A stretch of 64,000 nucleotides of DNA from Lactuca virosa (lineage: Eukaryota; Streptophyta; Magnoliopsida; Asterales; Asteraceae): the NCBI GenBank assembly GCA_928212115.1, contig CAKMRJ010005634.1, positions 125,677,111-125,741,110 on the forward strand, written 5' to 3'. Positions 33,533 through 43,560 of the stretch are shown here, one piece after another. Each line of letters opens with the position of its first letter. The stretch's first letter is position 1. The notes below the pieces were generated by a model, which was not told the DNA's origin, made no database searches, and was given only the letters and a program-made list of their open reading frames with translations. The translations under genes and the position numbers were made by a program.

Positions 33533-35060
33533 TGTTGGATTAAGGTGTATAAGTAAATAACTAAATTGGTATATTCTTGAAATAAGAGCAAAGTACTTTT
33601 TGGGTTTCCTTCATAACTAGTAACTGAATAGAATGACTTTTGGAGAGAGAGGTTGATATATTAAATTATTATACGATCAATAAATTAATTAGAAATAAAA
33701 ATAAAAGATTTATTAATATACTATATGATTAATATAATAATTAGAAATTATATTTATTAATTCATAATTAATCAAAAATTAATTAGAATCAATTTTGTGA
33801 TTAATTAGATTAATTGAAAATACAGGGACTGAAGGTGACAATGTTCAAAAGTTGAGCATTGAAGGATTCTAGAACATTACCATATAGGGGGGGGGGGGGG
33901 ACAGTTTTGGAGGGTTCCTAGAGATTCTAGGAGACTTAGGGAGCAAGAAAAGGGTTAAGGGTTATCTAAGGATATATGTCTTATTTAAGCCTCCTTACTC
34001 ACCTAAATAAACCCCTTAAGGGGTTCATTATTTACGTCACATGCCTTTTATAAAAAAAGGGCCGAAAATTCTCTCCTCTCTCCTCTCTCTCTCTCTCTCT
34101 CAAAGTCTTCTAGTTGTTAGGCTTTTGGGTACAAGCCATTAGAGGCATCCAATCTTCTGGTGCTTGCTTTCCAAGGAAGTCAAAAGAGGTTTTACTTGAT
34201 TAATTGCTATATTAATCAAAAGGTATGTAACCCTAAACACTTTTGTGGTTTTTGATGATTACTAGGGTTTCCTAGGTTTTCTTACTATTCATATTTAGTT
34301 GTTATAAATAGAGAAAACATAGATCCTTTCTAGGTTGCATGTGAACTTAAGGGTTTAAGAATTTTTCTGCCACATGAAAATTTTGTTTTATAACCTATAA
34401 AACCCATCAGTTGATTGTGCACCAAATTGAATTGATCAAAATTAGGGTTTATGGAAATTAAACCCTAATGACTCTAAATTTCGATAATGGATACCGTTCT
34501 TGAAACCCTAGCCTCCACCCTTGTTTTCGAAAATAAGGAGGACTCCTTAGGGTTTCTACTTTCCTAAATTACAATTTAAATGCCTTAAAATTTAGATAAT
34601 TAAAACTTGGTAACCCTTAACCTTTTTTTTTGGAAAATTAGAAGGAAGGGATTAGGATTAAATTTTAACTATTTAGTTAATTTTTTAATTGGTAAATAAT
34701 TATTTAATCCACGTTATTTAATTAATTGTTTAATTGGTAAATACTATGATTTCAATTTTATTTAATTAATTTTTTAATTAAGATATAAGATTAAATCACC
34801 ATTTAGTTTAAAATTAATTAATTGTTAATTGGTTAATTCGAAAAGTTATTTTAAACAAGTCAGTTAAATCAATAGTATGTCTCATTCACGAAGTCATAAG
34901 GGAGTTTATAAGGATAATGGCCTATAAAATGACCATTGAATGGGTGTCCACTTTCACCCAACACTCCCTTGTATGGTGGATGGTCATTAGCCGAACGGGT
35001 TTCATATGACATAACCTCTAAAAGTATGATACCATAAAGTAACAAAACCTTTTAAAAATC
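33533..35060 (+). repeat. Probable 3' LTR of the copia element
   Basis: Starts TGTTGGATTAAGGTG immediately after GGGGGGGAGAAAT, which reads as a polypurine tract. A TATA-like TTTTATAAAAA at 34047-34060 is followed by a (CT)n leader (34070-34100), a usual copia LTR layout. The right border is not defined. AT-rich with a G homopolymer (33887-33900). No coding sequence. Confidence 0.5.
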
Positions 35061-35344
35061 TGTAGTGGCCCGAATTATGATGACATGTGCAGAATTGAAA
35101 AGATCTAGTGAATCATACAAACATCAAGAACACAAGGAGTAAATAAAATCATTTAAGGTCCATTAGAATAGTAATAGTACAAGTGGGTTTTGTTCTTTCT
35201 CTCACTAAACTAACACTCACAAATGGGTCTTACAAGTTCTTACATAACATGGGAGCCACTCACTTCCTATTTATAGGAAAGGCTAAACCCATTACATATC
35301 ACAAAAGGGTAAGCTACATCCAAGGAGAACTTTACACCCAAACA
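35061..35344 (-). repeat. Short copia-type LTR (284 bp), minus strand
   Basis: Minus strand TGTTTGGGTGTAAAG...GGGCCACTACA with a TATA box TATAAATAGG (35270-35279 on plus) and, just outside, the purine tract TTGAGGGGGAGAA. This fits a 3' LTR of a minus-strand copia or TRIM-like element. No matching second LTR is seen in the window. Confidence 0.65.
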
Positions 35345-37073
35345 TTCTCCCCCTCAAAGTTAGGATTAGATGTCCCCTCTTCAGTTTCCAAACGAGCTGG
35401 GCGATCAAGACCAACTCCCCCTTGAAGTAATACCGCTCTTCAAATCTGCAATGAATACCCAAGAGTCTTCGAATACCCATTTCTACATTCTCCGCCTTTT
35501 TATAATCAACATGTGATTATAAAAGCCACAAAGGATGAGAAGTGCTTGAGGAATATACTTGATAAATCTCCCCCTCGATGTGTGCCAAAAATGCAACTGC
35601 GAAAAACTTGCACGAAAACAATCACGAAAAGTCAAGAAAAATTTCCAAATTTTGTGAAAATTTTCGACTTTTGGGTAAAAGTTGCAAGAAATTCGAAATA
35701 CTTGGTATAAAGTGTCAACTTTGCAAATTCTGCAGGGACCCGTTGTACCAAAACAGCTTCCAATGCGAAACTTTACCCCAAATGCGAATCGGGGCATAAA
35801 GTGTCAATTCGCAAAAGCTTTAGGGACCAGATACAAAAAAGCTCCATATTTCTCAGAATTTTAGCCCAATGTCGAAACAGGGTAAATTCTGCCATTTCGC
35901 ATAAACTGTAGGGATTCGAAATGAAAATTTTGCAAACTTCACAAAACTTTAGTCCAATGTCTAAAGTGGGTATATTTTGTCAAAATGTCGAAACTTTAGG
36001 GATTCGAAGCGAAACATCTCTTTTCTTCTCCACTTCTCTTCCCAGATGCATTCAAAGATAACTTCCTACACCGAACTACCAAGCCTTACAATGAACTTCA
36101 TATTGAGCTCTTGTTCGACATCCACAACAATTATCCCATAGCGAAGGTGATTTCGACCTCAATCCAAAATACAATTGTGACCCCAAAAAGTGAAAGCAGT
36201 TCGACATCCAAACGAAAACATCAATAGCGAACTAGCAAGCCACACATTGAAATTAAATCCTTCTCATGCCAAACTCACTGTCCACAAATCGAACTTGGAA
36301 ACTGGTGCACATCAAACAACTGGATGCATCACAAGTCGAAATCAATTTCGACACCCGTAAACCCAAATCTATTTGAGTTCGACCATCAATATCAATCAAC
36401 CAACAACGAAACCTTCAATAGTCAAAATTCCAGTCAAACATCGAATTCCAATCAATATAACTCGACTCCAAAACTTCAATAGATGAAACTGTTCAACTCC
36501 CAGCTCCTCTTGATTTGAACTAACTACAACACAATACAAGTTGAATTCGATTTCACCTTTTGATTTTGACACTCAGTCCAACATTTGATTTCGACATCAA
36601 GTAAACTATTCCAAACAGATCCATCATTCGAAATCGGCTTTGACTCCTAACCAATATCAAACATCAGTCGAACTATTCGATTCCCAAATTGATTTCATGA
36701 CTCGAATTAGAAAAAACAACAATCGAAATAGTATTTGAATCTAATCCAAGTACATTCGGCTCCAATTCAACACCCCAACCATTACTGAGTACTAGTTAAA
36801 TTCGATTCTTGTACGACTCTTAATAGTCAAAACCGTTTCGACTCAAGACTCAGCAACCAGTACAAATCAAAACCGATTTTGACTCCAATAATCACAATCG
36901 ACCTAACTTCCAAACCATTCGATACCAAGACACAGTCAAATCAATTTCATTCAACTCCAATCGAAATCAACTGTGACTCGAAACAAAATCGAACATTCAA
37001 TATTCGGAACCCATTCAAAATCAATGCTCGATATCAGCTCTTCGATTCTTGTTCTACACAAACAGAACCTATC
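35345..37073 (-). other. Internal, non-coding part of the short-LTR element
   Basis: No retroelement domain. Dense in TCGA words; five 15- to 16-bp palindromes of the form TCGAAAYC..ATTTCGA occur at 36336, 36628, 36827, 36867 and 36961. It ends where the truncated LTR of element 3 begins. Confidence 0.5.
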
Positions 37074-38675
37074 GAAACAACAACCACCAATCATCCATTT
37101 CAAAACCCATCAAAGTATGAAAATGTATAAAATAGTTATCAAAGTACAAATCATAACATAAATGCGGAATCCTGACGGATGCGATGCAATCACATCGAGC
37201 TTTTCCCTTTGTAACCGGAAGTACCTGAAAATCAGAAACATAAAACCGTAAGCACAAAGCTTAGTGAGTTCCCCAAAATACCACATACCATACATACATC
37301 GGGCCCCACCCGTAATTAATTAGGCCCCGTACAGTATTCATCAGGCCCCGCTCAACATACATACAAACACATGCAAGAGTCACAAAGACAGCTAGCATCC
37401 TAAAAACATAATCTAGTGGGCCGACATTGGTGCCTTCGACCCACAAGTAAGGTGAAGAGGTTCACCTCTCAGACGATAATCAATTGCTACTGCTCTCACT
37501 GCTGAAATACATGTGCTATACCTCACCTAGTTATTCATACAAGGTAAACCCTTAGTTCACCTTCCAAAAACTAAGAGTTGACCAAAAGTCAACTTAGGTC
37601 AAGGAGTCAATGGTCAAAGACAAAGTGAAAATGTCATCAACGACTCTCCATGCCGTGTCCTTCTTTGGCCAGGCCATTGGCACAAAACGAGAAATCAGTC
37701 AACTAATCCCTAGTCCCTACACCATGACGGCCTAGTGCCACACTGTGGGGACCAGTCTGAATGGATTATTTGAGTTAAGCTGCTTTTAACTTATTTTTAA
37801 GGGCTCAAAATCCCAGATATACTCCTTCCCAATGTATTGATGGATAAAGTCTCCAACTACATCCGTTAAGACAAAATCTCTATACCGAGGTTCTAAAGGT
37901 CATACAAGAAGTACAACTCAACCGTTAAGTTCTTAATCAGAAAGGACACACGCCTAAAATTTCCAGAAGGGTTTTCCTTTACCCCTAAGAGCCAGAAAGC
38001 TGGTTGCTTTATGGACATGCATGTCCACTGCATGTCTTCTCCATTTTAGGTCTAAAAGAGTAATAAAGAGGCTTCAAACTCATGCATAGGATAACATTTT
38101 CCATGGAACATCAAATCTACAACATATGATCTCAAAGGGACCTCTAGGATCCATAAAGTTGCCAACTTTAGTGAATCCTTCCATTAAAACTAGGTCACAC
38201 AAGAAGAAAATGGAAAGATCCTTAGATCTATCGTCATAGAAGCATAAAGCAAAAAGCTTAGACACTTACAAAGGTCCAGAGATGTCCAAAGAGATCTTCA
38301 CTCCAGCCAAGAAGCACCACAATCATTTCCAATTCCTCTTCTTCCTTCAAAAGTAAACAAAATCAGCAAAATAGACTCACAACTCAGAAGGAGGAATTAG
38401 GGTGAATGTTTTTGAAGCTTGAGGGTGATGGAGGCTAAGGATGAATAAACCCTAGCCTCCTCATTCCTTTAAATAGGGTTAAAAAACCAAAAATTAGGGT
38501 TTCATTAAAATCAGTTACCATGTTGTGGAACATATAGCCATGCCGTGTTGGGTCTTTAAATCCCGCGATCCTTGAAAATATCGCCACGCCGTGGTTAGGC
38601 TCCTCCACGCCGTGACCACCCAAAATGAAGACTTAAAATATAAAGAATTAGCTTGTACCTGAAATGGGTGTTACA
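37074..38675 (-). repeat. 3' LTR of element 3 (outer end truncated)
   Basis: Colinear with 55883-56825 plus 58948-59639. Contains TATA (38468-38475), four CCACG-N-CGTGG palindromes (38518, 38538, 38584, 38605), decayed distal copies (37645-37745), a donor site (37465, GTGAAC, altered), an acceptor (37225) and a short minisatellite (37290-37360). TGTAAC at the outer end is missing. Confidence 0.85.
38518..38615 (-). promoter_or_regulatory. Promoter-proximal palindromes, element 3 3' LTR
   Basis: CCATGTTGTGG (38518), CCATGCCGTGT (38538), CCACGCCGTGG (38584, perfect) and CCACGCCGTGA (38605). The cluster starts 43 bp from the TATA box, as in the 5' LTR. Confidence 0.65.
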
Positions 38676-38810
38676 ACTCTCCCCCACTTGAAACAGACTT
38701 CGTCCTCGAAGTCCTCTGCTACAAATAACTCTGGATAATGCTCTCTCATCTCTTCTTCAGGTTCTGATGCCCACTAGCAACCATTCCGGTGCTTCCGTTG
38801 CACCTTCACA
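38676..38810 (-). pseudogene. Polypurine tract and chromodomain-like tail end, element 3
   Basis: Minus strand: a tail reading EEEMREHYPELF and EDFEDEV, then CAAGTGGGGGAGAGT (purine tract) and the LTR. It matches the end of element 2 pol (AEMREHYPALF). The coding sequence continues at 48069 beyond the element 2 insertion. Confidence 0.8.
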
Positions 38811-38870
38811 TGTAACGCCCCGATTCCCAGGTATTGATTTATGTATGAATCCTTTTTGGTTTTTGGGTCT

Positions 38871-38967
38871 ACTCGACGAGTTGTCCGCCCTACTCGTCGA
38901 GTAGTAGCGGGTTGGTCCACGTGTTTTAGTGATCTACTCGCCGAGTCCAAGAGCGGACTCGACGAGT
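38871..38967 (+). promoter_or_regulatory. Promoter-proximal palindrome cluster, element 2 5' LTR
   Basis: Four perfect ACTCG-N-CGAGT copies at 38871, 38892, 38936 and 38957 with N = A, T, C, A. Repeated unchanged in the 3' LTR at 46224, 46245, 46289 and 46310. The last copy ends 44 bp before TATA. Confidence 0.75.
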
Positions 38968-39010
38968 AGGAGCTGGCAGATGAAACCCTATATTTCGGGG
39001 CATTTCACCC

Positions 39011-39018
39011 TATTTAAA
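39011..39018 (+). promoter_or_regulatory. TATA box of element 2 5' LTR
   Basis: TATTTAAA in CCCTATTTAAAGGATC; the 3' LTR copy is at 46374-46381. Confidence 0.65.
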
Positions 39019-39554
39019 GGATCATTGGCCTCCCCAGCCTCCCGTTTACTGTTTCTTGTCCCTCTCAAACCCTAAATCGAGTGTGTGCGTTCTTTTGGTG
39101 TGTTCAAGCTTTGAGGAGGAGTTTTGGAGGAGGAAACACTTAGGGAAAACAAGCAAGTAGAAGCAAGAACCCGTAGGATTCAAGATCTACATCAGTGAAC
39201 ACTCTCTGGAAGGTATTAGACTGTTTTCCCTTGGCTAATGTTCATCAAAGATCCCTTTTGGATGGGTTTTGTGAAAGGCTTCTTATCTTTGAGCTAAGAT
39301 CTGAAGTTGTAACTTCAGATCTGGACTCCCTTTGGCCTCTAGACCCATAAAGTTATCAGCCTTGCCTAGAATAAGCCTTCCCTCATGTGTGAGACTTCAT
39401 TACAAGCTTAGATTTGTTATTTAAGGGCCTTAAAGACTTGCATGCACGTAAAGTTTGCAACTTTATGTGATAAGCATGCCTTGGAAGGTTGGATCTGTAA
39501 TCTTGAACCTTTGCACGGCTTAAAAAGCATCTGTATGGAGGAAGGACTGAAGGG

Positions 39555-39872
39555 ACTCGGCGAGCCGCAAAGTCGACTCGGCGAGTCATAAGGAGATGGT
39601 CCTGAACTCGACGAATTGGATGAACAACTCGGCGAGTCCGATGAAGATTGCCGTAGACTCAGCGAGTCAGTGGAGTGACTCGACGAGTCTGTTATGGTTT
39701 TCCAAACCTTCGGACACGTGTAAGCACGGCGAATTGTAAAGGGGAAAACTCGGTGAGTTGGCCAAGGAATTACGACCACTGACACTAGGAACTCGACGAG
39801 TCACTCGAGTGACTCGGCGAGTTGGCGAGTTATGCCAGGAAATCGGCGAGTAGCTAAGGGTACTCGACGAGT
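39555..39872 (+). promoter_or_regulatory. Distal palindrome cluster, element 2 5' LTR
   Basis: Ten copies of ACTCG-N-CGAGT with at most one change, at 39555, 39576, 39606, 39627, 39657, 39678, 39748, 39791, 39812 and 39862. They sit between TATA and the predicted splice donor. Confidence 0.65.
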
Positions 39873-40052
39873 TCAGGTCAACATGGACTGTTGACCTTGA
39901 AAGTTGACTTGGACTTTGGTCAAGGGTTGACTATTGGACTTCTGGGAGTATCTTGGAAACCTATGAACTTTGTGATGTGTCAAATATAGGTGGTGGAGTT
40001 TATGGTGGTGATCCGGGAGTTGAGCTTTCTAGTTTCAGACGACAGTTGCGAG

Positions 40053-40542
40053 GTGAGTTATCCTCACTATACTAAGGGGTCTAAGGCACCAAGTCCGGCC
40101 CATTGGTTATGTTATTGTATCAGTATTAGATGTTGAATATGAGTTAGTGTTGCATGCTAGTGGTTATGCCAGTTAGGTAGATCTGTAGGGCTACATGTGT
40201 TGTTATATGATTATTTGCATGTATAGTGGTTATGTTTATATGTGGACATGTTATGTGGGATGGGTTGAGGTGATACTGCTCCGTGCGGTAACCAACAAAC
40301 CCGGGAGCATTCCAGTTACGAGCTGAGGGAGACTCGTACTGTGGGCTCGATGGCAAGCCAGATGTGAGCTGTGGGCCCGAAAGTCAATCCAGACTCACAC
40401 TGTGGGCCCAGGGAGTAATCCAGTCTGTAAAGCTGTGGACCCAGTACATGCTGTGGTTTATATATGTGTTATGTGCGGTGTATAGGTATTTTGGGGGAAC
40501 TCACTAAGCTCTCGGGCTTACAGTTTTAGTTTATTGTTTCAG
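40053..40542 (+). other. Predicted 490-nt intron inside element 2 5' LTR
   Basis: Donor GCGAG|GTGAGT at 40053; acceptor TTTATTGTTTCAG|GTACATC ending 40542. GGGGGAACTCACTAAGC (40493-40509) lies 33-49 nt before the acceptor. The same intron is at 47408-47897 in the 3' LTR, also 490 nt. Splicing is inferred. Confidence 0.55.
40335..40450. repeat. Minisatellite in element 2 LTR
   Basis: Four units of about 31 bp around CTGTGGGC(T/C)C at 40339, 40369, 40400 and 40433, inside the predicted LTR intron; also in the 3' LTR (47694-47805). Confidence 0.7.
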
Positions 40543-40714
40543 GTACATCAGGGGATCGTGGCAAGGCGAAGGCGTGATCGTATAGCTCCTCATGTTTTGT
40601 TTATGTTTCTGGGAAAACTCTGATATTATACATTTTGAAAACCAGTATGTAATGTTTTGATGAATTTGGAATGAGTTTTAAAGTTAAATTGAAATTTTTT
40701 TTGGGTGTTACAAG

Positions 40715-40728
40715 TTGGTATGAGAGCC
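40715..40728 (+). other. Primer binding site, element 2
   Basis: TTGGTATGAGAGCC, the iMet-type site with one change (G for C) that would weaken priming. Confidence 0.85.
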
Positions 40729-41496
40729 TTGGTTTGAGTGAATTGGAGGAACACTCGTGTAACTCCAGTCTCAAATCAAGGAAAGGATTTTCAAAATGAT
40801 TTTTCAAAAGGTTTTCAAAATAAGTAAAGGAGGATGCAGGGTGTACGATTAGCCGGAGCCAGTAAGCATATCCCAAAATACCATACAGTTATTTGATATT
40901 TCAATGTGTTAGAACAACATGTTAAAAATAGGCTAGGGATCTTCAGGAATTGCATGATAGAATTGCGTGATTATATGATGCATGCTAGCCTAGGGTTTTC
41001 CTTATATGAAATTGACATCATTACTGTAGTTGGTTAGTGTATACAATTCGGTTATACATAATTAAGATCTTATAGCCTGAGAATGTTTGATTTGGCCTTA
41101 TGTTCTGTTCTTGTTTGATTGGGAGCTTAGGGTAGGATTGGATATTCGAAAGTCTATAGGGTCCAGTATTAGGTACGGCTAGCTAAACACTAGTGTTGCA
41201 GGGTTGGTGAAAGTTTCATGGATGGGTGGGTTGTGAGAGGTCGGGAGGCCACTTATGAGATATTTAGCATTCCTATAGGAGTGAAGATTGAGCGCTCGCC
41301 ATGTTGTGTATTCACTTAGGGTGTTGTGGTGATACTTGAGACAAATATGGGTAGGTGTGGAAGGTAGTAGGGGCCCATACTACTGAAAGCACAGGACCCA
41401 TACACGTAGCAAGGAAGTCACAACCCCTAGGGTTAGTCGGGAGTTGGCTCCCAGTTATTTATGTAGATTATCTGATATCTTGTGGTATGTTTAAAA
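40729..41496 (+). other. Leader of element 2
   Basis: Non-coding, related block by block to the leader of element 4 (59640-60180), e.g. around GAGAATGTTTGATTTGGCC at 41081. Confidence 0.75.
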
Positions 41497-42747
41497 ATGG
41501 TGATGACGAGACGCTTTGTGGTTGGATCCGGTTCGGGGTCAGGATCAGGAGACAGAAGCCAGGAGGGGCCAACAGCACCTGAGCCGGTGGTGCAGATGGG
41601 TACAGAGGAGTTGGATGCCAGGATTCAAGAGATCATGCATGATGAGGTTGTTGCTGCGTTCTGAGCACAACTGCCGGAGATGTTCGGGTCGATTAAGACC
41701 GCCATGGTGGACTGTTTTGATGAGCGCTACGCAGCCCTGGCAGAGACAGCTGCCGCAGCAGCTGCATCAGCTGTATCCGCGGCAGGGGGAGGAGTTGGTA
41801 GGGGTTTTCAGTACAGGGACTTCGATAACACGAAGCCCCCTACTTTTGATGGGACGCAGGATCCCATCAAGGCTATGAGGTGGATCTCAGATGTGGAGGG
41901 GTGTTTCTTCACCTGCTCGTGTCCTACTAACCATAAGGTCAGGTGTGCTCTGAACCTGCTAAGGTCCGGGGCCAAGGACTGGTGGAGACTTGCGACTGGG
42001 TCGTACACTGATGATTAGAGAGCTGTTGTTACTTGGGAGCAGTTCAGGGACATGTTCCTCGCCCGTTACATTCCGCAGGTCGAGCGGGAACGTTTGGCAC
42101 AGGAGTTTCTGAGTTTGAGACAGGATGGGGAATCGGTGACGGAGATCACCCGTATGTTCACTGAGAGGGCGATGTTTTTCCCGGAGTTTGCTTCCGAGCA
42201 GGCCCAGATGACCCGTTATCTGAGCATGCTCAAGACGGATATCCGTCAGTTTGTGTCTACCCAGCGATGTGATACTCTTCTGGAGTTGCAGGAGGCCGCC
42301 AGACGGCATGAGTTGGAGATTGAGCTGCAGTTGAGAGAGCAGCGGCAGGCCCCGGCACAGTCTCAGCCGGCGCCGAAGCGGTCTAAGACCGCTGATACTA
42401 GGACCGGGGGTCAGCAGAGCCGCACTTGTGGGAAGTGTGGCAGGGTCATTCTGGTGTGTGTTGAGCTGGTAGTGGGTGCCACAGGTGTGGCAAGGAGGGG
42501 CATTACGCGAAGGACTGTCGCCAGCCAGCCCCAAATCAGGGTATGAGGTTATGTTATCACTGCGATCAGGTTGGCCATGTTAAGGCCCACTGTCTGTTAC
42601 GTGCCGCTAAGCCGGCGCAGGCTCCCGCGCCGGCTACACTGAGGATTACCGATGGGAGGCAGGGTAGGGCAGAGCCCCCGAAGGCTCAGGGGCGTGCCCT
42701 TCAGCTTACGGCCGAGGAGGCCAAAGCAGCACCGGATGTGGTTGATG
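41497..42747 (+). pseudogene. gag of element 2 (two stops, one frameshift)
   Basis: Structural protein. The start MVMTRRF at 41497 is chosen by homology with element 1 gag. A Gly-Ser run is followed by the capsid with FQYRDFDNTKPPTFDG and LRSGAKDWWRLATGSYTDD, then the nucleocapsid. In-frame stops at 41662 (CGA to TGA) and 42016 (CAG to TAG) fit C-to-T decay. A one-base frameshift near 42440 falls in the first knuckle (CGKCG...). Knuckles two and three, CHRCGKEGHYAKDC and CYHCDQVGHVKAHC, are intact. It ends at DVVDG before the predicted intron. Confidence 0.9.
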
Positions 42748-42814
42748 GTATGTTTCTATCCTTTATCTCATTTACTATATCTGCTGTATGCTTATCTGTT
42801 GTACCTGTGATTAG
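42748..42814 (+). other. Predicted 67-nt intron between gag and protease, element 2
   Basis: GATG|GTATGT...CTGTGATTAG|GTACG. T-rich. Gag (frame of 42543) and protease (frame of 42826) differ by one base; removing 67 nt joins DVVDG to TFLVN in one frame. Confidence 0.65.
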
Positions 42815-43560
42815 GTACGTTTCTAGTGAACTCCTTACCTGCATTGGTTTTATTTGACTCGGGGGCGAGTCGGTCTTTTGTATCTCAGACATTTAGTAGG
42901 GAGTTCAGAGTGCCAGTAGGCGAGCTAGAGTGTCCGTTGCGAGTCTCTATCGCCAGCGAACACGGGGTTTCTGCTTCTTCGATCTACCGAGGGTGTGAGA
43001 TGGAGATCTTCAGGGTACCTTTTCCGATAGACTTGATTCCGATCCCCATGGGGGATGTATGCGTGATTGTGGGGATGTACTGGCTCAATCATTTCAGTGC
43101 CATGATTGATTGCGAGGGTCGGCGGGTAGTGGTTCGAACCCCAAGTGAGGGAGAGTTGATTGTATATGGTGAGGGCACCAGAGTGGGATCAGGGTTTTGT
43201 TCAGCCGCCAGGGCTCGACAGTATATTCAGCACGGGGGTGCGGGTTACCTAGCATATGTATTGGATACGCGAGCCAGGGATCAGATTTCGGTTTCCGATG
43301 TTCCTGTGGTCAGGGAGTTTGTAGATGTGTTTCCGGAGGAGTTGCCAGGGATACCTCCGGAGAGGCAGGTCGAGTTTCGGATCGACCTGGTGCCTGGTGC
43401 GGCCCCTATCTCCAAGGCATCGTACCGTTTGGTGCCACCCGAGATGCAGGAGCTGTCGTCACAACTGCAGGAACAGCTGGGCAAGCAGTTCGTCCGACCT
43501 AGCAGTTCTCCATGGGGAGCATCGATTCTTTTCGTTCGGAAGAAGGACGGTTTGCACCGA
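42815..43560 (+). pseudogene. Protease and RT N-terminus, element 2
   Basis: Begins TFLVNSLPALVLFDSGASRSFVS in meaning; the catalytic motif is LFDSGASRSFV at 42850-42880, with FDSGAS intact. The spacer has VIVGMYWLNHF. RT starts around EFVDVFPEELPGIPPERQ at 43317. The frame is open until a TGA at 43564-43566, where relatives have Cys. Confidence 0.9.

Larger units (their letters stand above)
38811..40712 (+). repeat. 5' LTR of element 2
   Basis: 1902 bp, TGTAACGCCCC...GGTGTTACA; a few percent different from the 3' LTR by eye. Order: four palindromes, TATA, ten more palindromes, 5' splice site, conserved block, minisatellite, branch-like motif, 3' splice site, end. Confidence 0.95.

Noticed and set aside
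37746..38400. Short open frames in the LTRs of element 3 as host genes
   Set aside because: Within LTR sequence shared with 58948-59400; no conserved protein.
41959..42534. 191-residue open frame on the minus strand opposite gag of element 2
   Set aside because: Antisense shadow of gag; no recognised domain and no counterpart opposite the other gags.
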